Part shown: positions 39,711 through 53,775 of the stretch, piece by piece
Layout: every line of letters starts with the position of its first letter
How positions within the stretch are numbered: position 1 is the first letter of the stretch
Assembly: GCA_947247005.1 (NCBI GenBank)
Contig: OX365948.1
Span: 35,158,601 to 35,222,600 of the forward strand
Length of the DNA stretch: 64,000 nt
Origin: Spisula solida
Lineage: Eukaryota > Mollusca > Bivalvia > Venerida > Mactridae
Direction of reading: 5' to 3'
Position numbers and translations under genes: made by a program
Notes under the pieces: model-generated
What the model saw: only the letters and a program-made list of their open reading frames with translations
The model's database searches: none
Told to the model about the DNA's origin: nothing

Positions 39711-42034
39711 AAAAAGGATTATAATGTTGAACTTTACACAACAGTAGCTTAGAGATATTGCACAAATTAGATCACAGTCTCATTGCAAGAATGAAAGTTC
39801 AAGATAGAAACAATAAAGATTCCTATATTATAAAGTATCAAAGGTGAAGTATTTTTTAGGATAATTTTCCAACAGCTTCAAGTTCATATTTACTGAGGTC
39901 AATAATTTACAGTCAAATTTGTGTTTATAGTGCAGTCATCTTAATTAAGCAAACATCTGTTCATTTTATATTGAATACACCTGTAATTAAACAGCTACCT
40001 GTTTTAACCACCCTTATCAGTGTATCCCTTTACTTCCCACTTTAGACAGGTAACAGACCTAATGTCAGAAATCATCACTTATTATAATCCTCATAGTGCC
40101 ATCTGGTGCTTGAGGCAACTAATACGGATCTACACCTAGTTCAGTCTGAAGCAACTCGAGGCACCATCGACATTATTTTACCTCACTTTTGGTAATCTAA
40201 AACACCAGATGCATGGTCAGATAACTGAGACCAGTTAGGTGATCATTGATATTACATGCCATAGGAGATCAAATTAACTCAACTCTGAGTCTTGAATGAA
40301 GACTGCACATGTACTATGGACTGTATATTTGGTGGAGGGGAGGGAGAGATTTCCTGGCTGATGTTTCCTTGTTTTATATACCTGCTTTAAGTATTAATTA
40401 TTTGCTTGATAATCGTCATCATTCACCATTATAGCTACAACAACAACACACCAGTACACAACCATTCATCACAGCATGAGAACAATACAGAACATTGTTT
40501 CACCCGACAATCACCTTGACTGCTTTACTACCTCATATGGTAATTTTAAAGTACTCAGTCTTTCTAGATTTTCACTAAGTTTGTTCAGAAGTATGAGTTT
40601 TGAATTTAATTTAGAAGTTGTTTAAGTACGTTTTTATGTAGTATCATGGCTATAATGGACTAGGAAACAATTAAATGATTAATGAGGAACCATTAATCTA
40701 CCAGAGACTGACACAATGTCCTGACAAGATCTCCAAGGTCACTCACTATATAAAATAATGTTTACTTGGCGTCACTGAAAAGTTACCACTTTGACTCATA
40801 CATTCCTCTGTATTTTGTATACAATATGACCTATCGGTACAGAAGTTTTATAGTGTGTGCATTTGAATATTGTTAAATTACTACGGATAGCTGTGACTAC
40901 ACAGCAAGGTCAAAACATAGTCGTGTTCGGCTTTTAACACAGTGTAACGTGAATTTTAAAACATAAAAGTCAATAGGGTGGTAAACTTTGGTTGACGCTG
41001 AGTATATATTCAATGCTGACATGTTCACTGTTGCTTGAGCAAGTATAGGAATGTCAGGTTTATCTGTTAATGACTTTTGAATGATTCCATTATTGTGTTT
41101 TATTTTATCACTCAGTACATACATGTACAAGGAATCAGACACCATATCAGTTGTCAGTAAAACACGGTGTAACAAACTCACCTGTTCAATCAGTAAATGC
41201 AACAAGGGCTTAGGTCTGTCACAACTGACCCACCTACATGCATTGACCAACCTACACATTTTTTGTTGTTGATGACCTTTAGATAGCATTGTCTTATATC
41301 CAGGGTTCCCCAGATTTAAACAGCTACCAGCTTTGAATGGCTACATTAGATTTTCCCTTAACTAGCAGCATTTAAGACAGGCTAGACCATGAAATTTGAC
41401 ATATTTAGAATTTTTCCTATGCAGCCCCAATTAGCTGCAATTAAATCTTTATTATATGCACATAAATTTTATTAAACAACCACCTGTTTTAGACAACCAC
41501 ATTGACTATTATACCTGAATATTAGGTTAGACCGCAAACATAATAATCAAACATATAATCATAATTATATAACCATATAGCAATGGGTATGCCTGTATTA
41601 ATGCTCTACACCTACCTGGAAAATGTGCATGTGATTGCTAGTATATGTACCGCTGCCTGGTTTGATATGTCAGCTGTTTGTCAAGTGGTTCCAATTAGAT
41701 TACAATTAGTGTGATACAGAAATACATATTCCTATATAATACCATCAAATCTCGCTCTGTTGTCTTCATTTATCCCAATCATTAACATTCTCATAACCTT
41801 ATCACATTTCCTGTAATAACTTACAGTTTCTGTATTCATTAACTATGTTTTTGCTGACATATAAGATTAAAAGATTCTGACTAAAACACATGTTTAAACC
41901 AGATGTGATTGTTGGAATATTATAATTGAAACAAGAAGCATTATTTAAGAGACTGCAGTCTCTGCATTGTGGCAGAATTGTATGATGATTTAAGAATAAA
42001 TTATCCTGTTTTAATTACAGGTGGTTGCTTAATA

Positions 42035-42660
42035 TACGTGGGTAGATCCAAAAGTAATGTCACTGGTGAGTTTATTTGTTGGCGTAGGTCAATACATTAT
42101 TTATATCAAAATGTAAAGTAATTCAATTCTGATTAATATCTTTTGTGTCATATTGTTTGAATATTAAAAAAGCATTATATAGACATTCAAAATATATCTC
42201 TGACGTCACGTCGCCGCACACGAAAATGACGTTTTAATTTGCCAGCGTATAATTACAGTTGATGAGACATGGGTGTATTTCTAGGACCCTGAATCAATAC
42301 AGGCCTGTAACTATGTGTTTTCCTCAATACATAAAGACTCTGGTATGTAAATGTGTTTAAAATATGGGTGAACAGACATGAGCGCTGTATAGAATATCAA
42401 TGACGATACTTTGAAAAGGAATGATGTAAGTAACGTCAAATATTGTTATTATGTCGATAACGTCATTGGCTTGCGGCGATGTTTGTAAGTAGGCTTCCTA
42501 TGTGAACATATATCTCAATAACAATTAATAGCATTATCATTAAATTTGGCCATTATATTGGAAATATATTAATGTAGCTGCGTGTAAATTTGCGTTATTT
42601 TATTTACATTATGCACGATTTTACAGCACCAGTGACATTACTTTTGGATCTACCCACGTA
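42035..42660 (+). mobile_element. Degenerate mariner-type element with 34-bp inverted termini
   Basis: The two ends are perfect 34-bp inverted repeats (42035-42068 and 42627-42660) containing ggtagatccaaaagtaatgt. Both termini begin with TA, which fits the TA target duplication of Tc1/mariner elements. The AAAAGTAAT part is typical of mariner termini. At 626 bp the element is about half of an autonomous mariner. It keeps a transposase remnant, listed separately. The identical termini suggest fairly recent mobilisation of an internally decayed copy. Confidence 0.88.
42252..42350 (+). pseudogene. Mariner transposase remnant (first catalytic Asp region)
   Basis: The plus frame reads ITVDETWVYF, a stop (tag at 42282-42284), DPESIQACNYVFSSIHKDSG, M and a stop. 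DETW followed by a short stretch and DPE is the hallmark around the first catalytic aspartate of mariner D,D34D transposases. The rest of the catalytic domain and the DNA-binding part are missing. With an internal stop and about 30 codons left it cannot be active. Confidence 0.82.
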
Positions 42661-43870
42661 GGTATACATGTATTAAAAGAAAGAATTGCAAGTTGGGATT
42701 GAATTGATATTGTTTGCTTATAATACAGGTAGTTAATTGTTAAATCAATTATTTTTGTGACCAATAACACTGGTTTGATTGTATTTTCATGATTCATTAC
42801 GATTTCTCCCGATATTTTTAGTGTGCCATTGTGAACTCACTACCGCCTGGGTGTCCCAGTTCTTACCAGCCAATAAAATTATCATGCATATTTGATTGCT
42901 GCCCCCTTCATTCCTGACAAAGAAATAACGTCAATCAGCGTCATAATACCATTCAGTTTTTTAGCATGAGTAAATAAATTAAAATTAATCTAAATATATG
43001 AATATTTATTTACAAAGCCTAACACTACAACCTATTAAATGATCATTACATAGCAACTTGAATCAGAAACCCTTATGATTTGACTTTCTAATTATTTGCT
43101 CATTAAGATAATGACTTGTAATGTATATAAATGCATAACAGAAATGTATATGAAGTCAGCTTGTATCTTGGTACAGAAAGTATGGCCTTACATAGAGGTA
43201 TTTGATATCACTTTGTATCATAGGTAGATAAAGTATGCCCCTGTGGATGTAACCTCGAAGTTCAATCTCAAAACACCCAGTAACAAGGGCTGTGTTGAAT
43301 ATTTGCCCCCTTATTCTATCTGCCACTTCACATGAAGTCTGTTTTGTTGTTGAGTAAAATGGTTCATATAAGTATGCACTATGTGATTCAGGGATTTATA
43401 ATAGTCACATCGCAGAAAGTTATAATCCAACTATATGACTTAAATATCATTGAATTAACACAAAAACTGTTCAAATATTGGAACAAACATGAACTGTGTG
43501 ATTTTACAATGAAATACAATCCTTGGGTGTCGTATTTAACAAAACAAATCAACGTGCATACAATGCAGCCGTTTATACCTGGCCAAAAACCAACAACAAA
43601 ATCAAAGTGCAGTTTTAGTTGCCAAATAATATATTGCAAAAATAATCAACTTGACTTGTCATACATTTTAGAAATTGTTGTAAAATCATTATTTCTGTTA
43701 AACCTTATTCCTGTCAAACCACAAGACAAAATTAATAACATTAATGTCTTGGCATCGTGCAGACTCCAGCTGATGAATAGCAATGCATATTTCAAGGAAG
43801 ACTAAAATTACTCCAACCACAGCCTGATGCTTAGCAGTATGTCCGTCCTGCCTCCAGCCTGATAATGACC

Positions 43871-43925
43871 AAATTATGCCATCCGATGATCAGTCGGTGA
43901 TCAGATTGGATCTGTGACCTAGGTA
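43871..43925 (+). repeat. Dispersed repeat fragment, copy 1
   Basis: The segment tatgccatccgatgatc … atcagattggatctgtgacc-tag matches 54880-54935 at about 39 of 48 aligned bases by eye, in the same orientation. The family is unidentified. Confidence 0.6.
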
Positions 43926-46350
43926 CAAAGTTTGCTGATACAAGAACATTTTCTAGGAGGTATATGGTAAATAATGTACAATTGCTAGAGTACAGTCAAC
44001 ATGTGATTAATGAAAGAAGAAACAACTCTAGGCAGACATTCTTCCTTGGGGTGGAGGGACGTTTCACTCAGGACATGGAGGATTAATGAGCTATCTATTG
44101 TACAGAATATATATGTAGAAGTCACTTAGGCTGCCTACAGGCTTACAGCTGACATATATAGTCACTTTAAAAACACAAAGTTTGTTCTAAATATTTGAGA
44201 AGATAATCAGGCTTAATGCATGAGTCATCAGTTAAGTTATCCAACTTACTGCAATACATGAAAATACAGCCAAACTGGTATTTAGTGATCACCTGACAAC
44301 AACATCCTGTCTAAGAATAGTTTCCAATTATAATCATGAAACCCGTAAGTCATTTTCCTATTAAACTCACATCTATTTCACAGCCACTTTTTGCAGCCAG
44401 TCAAGGAAATATATATGCATCAAATATTACCTTATAAAGCAGCCGATTGTTTACTTACTAAGATGCATTCAGTACAAAAATGGTCTACTTAGGATTAATT
44501 TATATTAATTGCTTACAAGAGGTGGTAAAATTGGTTATATACACATCAGGTAACATACTGAAACTGTGCTGATGATAATCTGCCGATAATTCTCTTGTAC
44601 ATGTATAAGGATATTATAAGAGCATTATATCCTGATAGGGGCTAAAAGTATGAAAATGAAGTGCTCACTATGAATTAGAGGAGAGCATTTACAAGAGGGT
44701 ATATGGTAAATAATATTGCAAATGTGGCAAAAAAGTAATCAAACATCAGTAAAAAATATAAATGACACCTCCTAAATTTGTAGGCAACCATTTTTGTACA
44801 TACTGCATTCAGTAAACATTGTTAACGTGACAGTTAACTGTCAGTAATGCGTATATCATCACAATTAGTGCTGTCATAGTATTAGTAATTAAGGAGCTCA
44901 CTCACTATGTAAAGACCTACGACAATCCAATCGGTCCTCAAGTCGGATATAAATATAAAGGTCAAGCTGTATATAAGTATTAAATCAATGTAATACCCTG
45001 TTAGTTTTAGCCAATATGAAATACTTCTAAACTTATCAATACAGTCAACTGCACTGTGAATGCTGCAACTTTACCATATCAACAATTAATTACTCATTAG
45101 ACACAGCCAAGTGCTCCAACTTCATTACCTTACAAAGTATAACAGATTTTGAATTATAGCAAAAGTCCGTGTAATTCTGGATCACCCCTTTATACATTTA
45201 TATCCTGTTTTCATGATCAGCTGAATCATGCAATCACATCAGCCTGAAGTAGCCAGTATTAATAAATCCCTATCAGCCATTTCCAAATCTATCAGTATTA
45301 AACAACCATCTGCATAAAACAGCCAGATTCAATGTAAGTCTTGACTGGCAGTGACTATTATAAGACAGGTCAATAAACATGAAGATAGGTTTCAATTATG
45401 AGATTACTTTTAATTATGTTGTTATATAGAGATTATAAAACTGTATTTGGATGTGTGAGGCAATAAATAATGATATTTTCATCAATATTTATGTCATTAA
45501 AAGTATCATTTCAATTTTTTATTTGATTTTTAATGTTTTAATGGAGATTTAATACTGTTTAATAGTGTATAATACACAGTATAGTGTAATAGAAATAACC
45601 TGATAATGAAGCAAATAAAATATACAACAATCATTTAACAACAAGATAGGTGATATTTTACAATCAGCGATTTATTCAATTAAATAAGTAGGAGTAAGTT
45701 ACTGCAATGCTATGATACATTGTTTTCTCCAAGAAATGAATGTTTGGCACTCCAACATTTAGGAACAATTAGTACAGCCTACAAAGGAGAAACCCTAACC
45801 ATTGAAATCAGCTGACATTTAACTTTAAAGTTAAGTCTGAACAAACTAAACTAAACATAAAGTAAACATGTGACCAATTAATAGAGTGGTTTATGGTAGA
45901 TTGTACATGTGGGTGGGTTATTGATCCCAGGCAGCCAGATAACTGTAAGACCCGTATTACATTTCAATATAAACAGATTTCTTAAATAGGAATCATTATC
46001 AAGTTATATTACAATCAATGACTTTTGAACTATTACTCTGGAAGGAATACACAGGTCATATACAGATTGACCAACAAGAAGTCTGATGTATATATACATA
46101 CTGCATGCAGTTCTATCAACATAATGTTAGACAAGTAGAAAAGACTGGTATTAGGAGTAAGAAGATTTTCCTAGAACTGCCCCATTCATGTTTAGAGACA
46201 ATCTTGTCGGCATACACTGCCATGTATTACATGCACTGCCACTCCTATGGCTTCAACTATACAGCATCCCAACAGTCAAGGGATCCCCATATAGTCAAGG
46301 GTTGCCATTAACAAGCGACCGTTCCCAAAACAGGTAATTTAGGACACTCA

Positions 46351-47245
46351 AGAGAGCCAAGGCTTCCCCATACAGCCAAATGCCTTCATATACACACAAG
46401 GGTACTGTTCCTCAAACTGCCGAAGACCTCTCCAGACAGCCAATGCTCCCCAAACATCCAATACTTATACAGGTAGCCAAGGTTAATCAAAACAGCCGAT
46501 GCTCCTCTTCAGACAACCAAGCCTTCCAAAAACTTCCAAGCTTTCCCGAAACAGCCAAGCCTTCCCCCAAAACAACCAAGCCTTCCCAAAACATCCAAGC
46601 CTTCCCCAAAACAAGCCAAGCCTATCCCAAAACAAGCCAAGCCTACCCCAAATAGCCAAGACTTCCCCAAAACAGCCACGCCTTCCTAAAACAGCCAAGC
46701 CTTCCCCAAACAGCCCAGCCTTCCCAAAATAGGCAAGCCTTTTCGAAAACAGCCAAGCCTTCCCAAAACAGCCAATGCTTATCAAGAGTCAATGCTTCCC
46801 ACAAACAGACAATGCACCCTCCAAACAGCCAATGCTTTCCCACACACCCAATGCTTATCCAAACAACAAACAAGACTGCCCCAAAACAACCACTGCTTCC
46901 CCAAAACAGTCAAGGGTTCTCCAAACAGTCAAGTCTTGTCAAGACAGTCAATTGCCTTGCCAAGACAGCCAAGGATTGCAAAGACAGCCAAGCCTTCCCC
47001 AAACAATGAAGGGTTCCCAAGACAGCCATGTACACCATAGACAGCCAATGCTGGTCCAAACACAGTCCATATCAAGACAGCCAAGGGTTCTTGATAAAAC
47101 CAAGACTTTCCCTAAAGATCCTCGACTTTGCTAGATAGCCATGGTTACTCAAGCATCTCTGTTTAGCTAGATAACCAAGGTTACCCAAAGAGTCATGACT
47201 TCCCAATGCAGCCATTTTTAGGTTTCCCAGTCTAGGTTTTCCATA
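46351..47245. repeat. Degenerate minisatellite, about 20-bp unit
   Basis: About 40-45 copies of variants of ccaagccttccccaaaacag. Purine/pyrimidine skew is strong: one strand is almost free of g apart from gcc. Short frames appear in all six directions and are artefacts. Copies decay towards both ends, and the most uniform part is 46540-46780. Confidence 0.9.
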
Positions 47246-48099
47246 CAATGGCCATACAGTCATGTCTAAGCTCATGGTGCATTTTTATCATGCAGCATGT
47301 GTTCTGGCTTGGTATTAGTCCAATATACATACATAGTCTTAGTAATTAAACAAATTGTGAACAACAATCCCACATACATTAGAGGGCTTGCCAACAAAAC
47401 TACCAATTTTTAACTGCATTCAATTGTGGTGGGTATCGGAGCCATTTTTTTGCCATTTTCAGAATCATAACCATTTAAATTAAAAACTTCAATCATGTCA
47501 AATATACATTCTGTATGTTAAAATATATCAATGAGGGATATTTAAACAAGACCTTTAACCAATATAAAGTTTGTCCAGTGGTATTTATGATAAGTGTCCA
47601 CATTTTCTGCTTAATTTACTGTCAATAAATGGAGATTATCACCTCACAGTACGGAATCTCACGCCACAATCCACACTGGATTATACTGTAATATTTCAAC
47701 ATTCCAAACCTGCTGTTCCTTATCAACTGTAAATGTTCTTTTAAATATCAAACAGATTTAATATCTTACAAGAAGACCAAGTTCTCTGTTTGTCCATAAA
47801 TCTTCATGCTATTCTGACTATTTTTTCAAATCATAGATTTTGTAGATAATTAATTATAATTATATACTCATTAAGTACCTTTAAACTGCAGTTTCACATA
47901 CATTTTTAACTTGATAAAGTTTTAAAACCAAATGTCAAAGGATTTCAAACTGTTGTTCGGGATCGCACAATGAATTCCTTTCATAAATCCTACAAAACCA
48001 AATAAACGAAATTTATACAAAATATTGATTTATTTAAATTTTGTAACTAATAAATTGTAATTAATTTAAAGTTCTGACGTAAATCAAAGGGAAAACGGT

Positions 48100-48180
48100 T
48101 GCCTGGTTTGGGGCTCGAACCCTGGTGACTAAACAAGGTACATGTGACCATCATGTAATCACTTGAGATTAAAGGGCTGT
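48100..48180 (-). repeat. tRNA-like Pol III head (SINE or tRNA relic)
   Basis: On the minus strand a good B box, ggttcgagccc (48111-48121), lies 38 nt after an A-box-like aatctcaagtg (48160-48170). A 7-nt loop with cat sits between ggt and acc, but T-stem and acceptor pairing are poor, so it is not a functional tRNA. Confidence 0.45.
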
Positions 48181-50875
48181 AGAAGAGACAACTCATAAAG
48201 TAACCACCAATACTTGTAAACAATTGTTTTAATTTATGATCGGGTTAAAATGTGTTGGTTATTTTTACTGACCACTTGAGAAGGAAGGGTTTGCCCATAA
48301 AACTCTCCAGATTTCCTGTGTTCACAATGTATAACCTTCAAGACAAAGTGCTGAAAGTACTTGAGACAAAACAAATATTATACCATGTATAGTCTCTCAA
48401 TAACTTCCTAGGAACAAAAATAAAACAATAAATAGCATAGCAAATACTAAAAGATTGTCCTGAGGCAATTTGACTGTTAAGCTAGCATCAGATGTTAGAT
48501 GAAATTGTTATGCAATTATTTTGATAATAAATATGTTGCATCGAAATAATACAACCTAAGAAAGCATGAAATGTGCCTATGGGACGGACCAATCAAGGCG
48601 GAATGCATCATAAATATAAGATTTGGATAACTTTGTAGCAAATGCAAGATAAATTTTGGCTTAAAATGCACCACATGCTGTCTTGTGATCTAATACATTG
48701 GTTCAGTTTTGCATAAAATACATTAGCGTAAAACCTGTAAAATCTCACGAAATAAGAGCCACCAGTGAGTTATGAGACAAACACAGTTGGAGTTTGAAAC
48801 CTGAATACCCAGACTATATCATTACATGAGCTCAATGTTCACATTCCAAGTCCCAAAATAATTCAAATGACAAAAGACCATGCAAACACACTTAATTTCC
48901 TTTTTCTATGTTTAAATCAAAATAGACTGAAGGGTTCAAAACAAATAATATGACTATAATACTAGCAGTTCTAACATGTTTTTTGAGTTTATCAATAATA
49001 CATCAAGGAGTTCATACACCAGTGGTGAGCTGAAAACTGTTTCTAGTCCGTCTGAGTTAGCTCTAACAGCAGGTACGCTTGGCAATCTGCTGAAATCCCA
49101 GGCAAGACCGTGACTTTATCATACAGCTGGAAACCCTGACAAGACCGTCAAAGGCACTACAGCCAATGACAAAAATCCCTTACCCAGGCAAGACAGTCAA
49201 TGACTTACAGTACGAAACTCTGTCAAAATAAGAGATAAACCTCCTAAAATGATACCTATTCATGATATTAACTTTTGACCTGGACCACACCAGAATATAG
49301 ATATGATTCGGCTCAATTCTCACCAGTAAATATATATCAATTGAACACCTATTTCAATACCAATGATTCATCGCAATAAATCAATAATCAGAACAGAGTA
49401 TAGATTGAATTTCAAAACATTTTTCCCATGTCATCAGATATATAAAGTGTCATACAGACATTATATGTTCCTCACAAAACTGAGGCAGACAAAATCTTTT
49501 TATCATACCAACAAAAACTTCGAAAATAATAACCTGACAACCAACATTTGTTTATCAAGTCAGATAAAAAGATATGGCGAATTGATATCAAATAATGATA
49601 TCAGATTGTCAAAAATGGTTTGTAGTGTAAAATGACATGTCATCTAACATTTTCAAAATGGTTGGATAAAAATAGCGATCACTATCTGATACATGATAAA
49701 ACGCTACTAAAATGGTGACATTTCCGCACAGAAAAGTTTCCGAATTAATGAGCATTTTGTGCATAGCTAACAAATAAGGTTTAATATAAAGTAGACACAT
49801 AAATTACAAGTTGTGTAGAGATTTTATGTTCACGCATGAAAAACCAAGGCAGGCTAAACAGGATGGGGCAAGTTTTAGAATTGCAAATTTATATAAAATT
49901 TTACAAAAAAACAAGAAATAGCTCAGTAGTTAAGTCCAGGGAAATATTCAAGGATTATAAAAGGGTTTTATAACCAACGCAATGTAACACTTTATACCAC
50001 GTTTTAGAGCACAAGTAAAATATCTTCTCATACAATATTCAACATGGGCATAATGTAGAGGATAGAGTTTTTTAAGGCAACAAAAAGAACAAATTCTAAA
50101 TTTCATGCACAGATTTCATCCAATCTTTATCAGAGTCTGGATACCCTGAACTTAATGTTTAGAATACATTGTTTCAAGTACATTCATTGTTAATGGCTAC
50201 AGTATTGTAATACATTATGTAGTTTACAAGCACGGCCATTGTTGAACTTTTAAAGCAACCATTATTTGTGAATGACGCCCAATAGCAGGGCTCTTATGTA
50301 TCCACTACAGGACCCTCAATTATATACACAAGGGTATCAGTAGCAAAAAGGAGCCTTTCAGACCCCTTAATGTCACACAATTAAATGAAATATAAAGCTA
50401 GCATTATAGGAAACACTATTAAACAAAATATATGCACATACATCAATCTGTTAACAAAGTTTTGCTTGAGTAGGTTCATGGAAGATGACAACAATTTGAT
50501 GATAATTGGATTTATTGCATCAATAATTCACAGATTGTGCACAATTGACTACATGGTGAGAAAATTGTCATGCCCTGATTATAGAATAGATATTTTATAT
50601 CAGATTTGTACAAGGTCTTGCTATACTTCAACAAATAGATCGCTGTTGCTATATATATACTTGGGCGAGGACAGGCAAAAACTAAATTTTCCCAACACAA
50701 ATGTCAGAATTCAAACCAAAGTTGCAAAGAAACTGGACTTCACTGAACAGAAGAAAGAAAATAACGAATTGGACAGGGAAGGCAGGGAAGGCAGCACTCA
50801 ACATAAACAGCTGAGCACAAAAGGCACAAACAGCAGCACTTTATATACACCTTCAATCTGCTTAATTCAACTGTT

Positions 50876-51190
50876 CCCAGCTTAATTGGACAGGTGTCTG
50901 CTGCAATGAACAGGTGCTTGCTTAATTGAATAGGAGCCTCTTTAATTGGTCAGGTGTCTGCTTAATTGAACAGGTGCTTCCTTAATTGGATAGGGCCCTT
51001 CTTGATTGGACAGGTGTCTGCTTAATTGGATAGGTGTCTACTTAATTGAACAGGTGCTTCCTTAATTGGATAGGTGACTACTTAATTGGGCAGGTGTCTG
51101 TTGAATTAGATAGGAGCCTGCTCAGCTAGAAGGTCCCTGCTTAATTGGTAAGTTGCCCGCTTAACTGGACAAGTCCCCGTCTTAATGTAT
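50876..51190. repeat. Minisatellite, 20-bp unit
   Basis: About 15 imperfect copies of cttaattggacaggtgtctg. Two subtypes (gtgtctg, gtgcttc) alternate in part of the array. Confidence 0.9.
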
Positions 51191-52165
51191 GAAATGATTT
51201 TTTAATAAAATGTGCAATAAAGTCAAGGGTTTGATACCTACAAGTACTATGATAATAAATTGAGTAGTGAAAGTACTAAAAACATGTGCTGTATGTAATA
51301 AAATGCGGATTTCAGACACTAAATGTTAAGTACATGGTTTAGTTAACACACTGATTATGTAAATTATGGCAACTATCAATAAACAGTCATAAATTTTCCC
51401 CTTTCATGCGACAATCTTATATAATGATGCCCGCAGTTATACATGACACTTCTAATGTCACCTCAGGTTAATGATTTTATACAATAACAGTGAGGAGTAG
51501 CGGTACATATAAAACATTGATGGACGATGGGATCAACAATTATTGATGTTTCAATTAAATATACATGAAGTACAATGACAGTTGTTTAAGTCTAAACACC
51601 GTTAAACTGTCTCATAATAGCTCTGTGCCATTAATTAACACCTCCGTAGACATAAATCACACCTGTATGACGTTAATTAAAACTTTTGACAATATCTGGT
51701 AGCTCAATTGTTATCTTGTTTTTTGATCAACAAACAGAGTAATATCTTGTGGTCATAGGGGTTTAAATGATACCATACTAGATAACATTCTCCCTGTGGG
51801 TCATTTCCTTATTCTCCGGTACGAGATAAGATATTATCTGGTAGAGTCAATGAGGTGCATTTCTTTGATTGTTAAAACATAGTCTGGTCACAACTAATTT
51901 CTACAAAACTTATAATACAAGGTAATCACTTTTTAATGAACTAAGTCAACTACAAACTTTATCTAAGTTTCTACAAACCTTACAATAACTACTTTTTAAT
52001 GACCCAAGTCAACTAATGTACACATTTGTAAAAATAACTGCTGGCAGATTTTTAAGGAGTTTTCTACACACCTTTATCAACAACATCAAATAACGTATTT
52101 CATTGGAAAACCTGACTGAACCCCACTTTCTGGATGTTACCCTAATTTGACAAATGTATCCTTAC

Positions 52166-52227
52166 CTTAAGTAAATGTTTGTTCACCCACTTTGTAAATG
52201 TCTTCTTTTGTACAGCATCTCTTTGGT
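52166..52227 (-). CDS. MACF1: Spectraplakin coding exon 2 (CH1 N-terminal helix)
   Basis: This 62-bp exon begins with the last two bases of a codon started in exon 1 (G|AC, Asp) and ends on a codon boundary. It encodes [20 protein letters not shown], residues 33-52. [10 protein letters not shown] fits actinin-type actin-binding signature 1 (PROSITE PS00019), the first actin-contact helix of CH1. The acceptor is ttattttcag and the donor gtaagg. The 62-bp length and the 1-0 phase equal those of dystrophin exon 2. An intron of about 24 kb follows. Confidence 0.96.
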
Positions 52228-52361
52228 CTGAAAATAAAGCAAAAAGCAATTAATACAAAAGTCATCAGAAAATAACTGAGACCTGCAAACAGAGTCCAAT
52301 GTAATAATTACCGGTGGTATGACGTAATTACACTCTTTATTTGTGCAACTTTTTTGGGGTT

Positions 52362-52458
52362 GTTGCGATAGTCGAGTGGTCTAATACCTTTGTTCTTTGT
52401 ATTGTTTTGTTAAGCCATGGTGCCTGATATAGTATATGTTTGAATCCCACTAAGCATC
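52362..52458 (+). repeat. tRNA-like sequence, Leu/Ser-like
   Basis: The A box tagtcgagtgg (52369-52379) matches the Pol III consensus, and the B box gtttgaatccc (52438-52448) is close to it. The 58-nt spacing suggests a class II tRNA (Leu or Ser) ancestor. The ends gcgat and atcgt can pair. The internal arms do not fold well. It is probably a tRNA pseudogene or SINE head in intron 1, only 135 bp from exon 2. Confidence 0.45.
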
Positions 52459-53532
52459 GTCATTATTGCACAAACACTGGTATCTATGGCACGAAGCCCA
52501 ATTTAATTTAATACTTGGATTATTTACGTGTCTATGATGCAAGATTTGAATCAATTTGTATAAACTAATGAATTGCTCATTGAAACTAATTGATGATTAT
52601 ATTACGTTGGCACTGCAATCAAAAACTTCACACGAACAATTCACACTCAATATCTGACTTCTTGTCGTAGATTTAGGTAACATTTGAAAACCATTTATAA
52701 CACTTGGTGCAATTCAACTATACAAATTTTGCACCTTACAACAGACAGGTTTATCTTGATATGGGGCAAACAACCAATGACAAATTGTTACATATATGGA
52801 TATACGGAGACTTTACCAAGATTAACACCTTAAATACATTTTATATATGGTACAACACCTTGTTTGCCATAAAACAAGGAATCGATTTTTTAATTTGGTG
52901 TAGTGTAGTAGTAGTGAAATCCAGTCCAATAAAAACATTTAAATAACGTTAAGCCAGTATCACAATGTAAATAGAGCATGGTTTTAGACATTTTAAGACA
53001 TATCTAATGACCTAGTTAATCTCACATACTGAAGGTAATAATGACAAGAATAACAATCTGGTTTCAGTGAAATTAATTCAAGACTAAAATTTCAGTACGA
53101 CCTCAAAAATTCAAACACGTTTTAACATACCATGAATTATGGGAAGGTTTATGTAATATACTCATTTACATTCCAAAACCAGCAAGAATTGTAAATGGTC
53201 ATGCTACACAGCTTTGTCAAATCTGCATAATATGCAGAAATGAGAATATAATCGTGCTTTTATACCAAAACCTTGATATCACAAATCTATTTTAATTTGC
53301 AAAAATGTTATCTAGACCTCACATATAGGGGGACTTCCAAAATAGCTTTCACTATTGTAAGGATCTATTTCAAAATCATCAATTTTAAACCCACAAAATA
53401 CAGTCCAACATGTGTTAGTGGTCATCTGAATTATGCAACCACCTTTATTATCAAGCCAATAATATTCTTAAATAGGTTTCTTACATTTGTATGGACAGTC
53501 ATCTGACTTATACAGCCATATTTGTTATATAG

Positions 53533-53775
53533 GTTGACTGCTAAGACAGGTAGACTTATAGCATCCCTTAATTAACTGATAAAGACAGGTAGACTTATAG
53601 CATCCCTTAATTGACTGCCAAAGACAGGTAGACTGTATTTCATCCCTTAATTAACTGCTAAAGACAGGTAGACTTATTGCATCCCTTAATTAACTGCTAA
53701 AGACAGGTAGACTGTATTTCATCCCTTTATTGACTGCTGAAGACAGGTAGACTTATTGCATCCCTTAAATGACTG
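53533..53775. repeat. Minisatellite, about 39-bp unit
   Basis: Six copies of a unit with aaagacaggtagacttattg and catcccttaattaactgct. The motif taagacaggt also occurs in diverged single copies elsewhere in the window, which may be the source of this array. Confidence 0.9.

Larger units (their letters stand above)
28218..52165 (-). other. Intron 2 of the spectraplakin gene (about 24 kb)
   Basis: The intron is bounded by the donor gtaagg after exon 2 and the acceptor tatattccag before exon 3. It splits the CH1 domain after its first helix. It holds MITEs, a SINE, a pearl-like element, a mariner relic, two minisatellites and a candidate alternative exon, listed separately. Elsewhere it is AT-rich without supported genes. 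Two unusually long plus-strand frames (43332-43805 and 50385-50885) match nothing I know. Confidence 0.9.

Noticed and set aside
40897..41289. 130-codon minus-strand frame with an internal gtgagt donor
   Set aside because: A short PKPLLHLLIEQ piece precedes the donor at 41176-41181, but the acceptor choice is ambiguous and there is no homology.
43332..43805. 157-codon plus-strand frame
   Set aside because: It is one of the two longest non-repetitive frames, but it is AT-rich, has no recognisable domain and lies opposite the host gene inside intron 2. It is treated as chance; a protein search and transcript data would decide.
46380..47275. Many overlapping frames on both strands
   Set aside because: All lie in the degenerate 20-bp minisatellite.
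50385..50885. 166-codon plus-strand frame
   Set aside because: It has no domain I recognise, and its end runs into the 20-bp minisatellite. There is no start or splice support.
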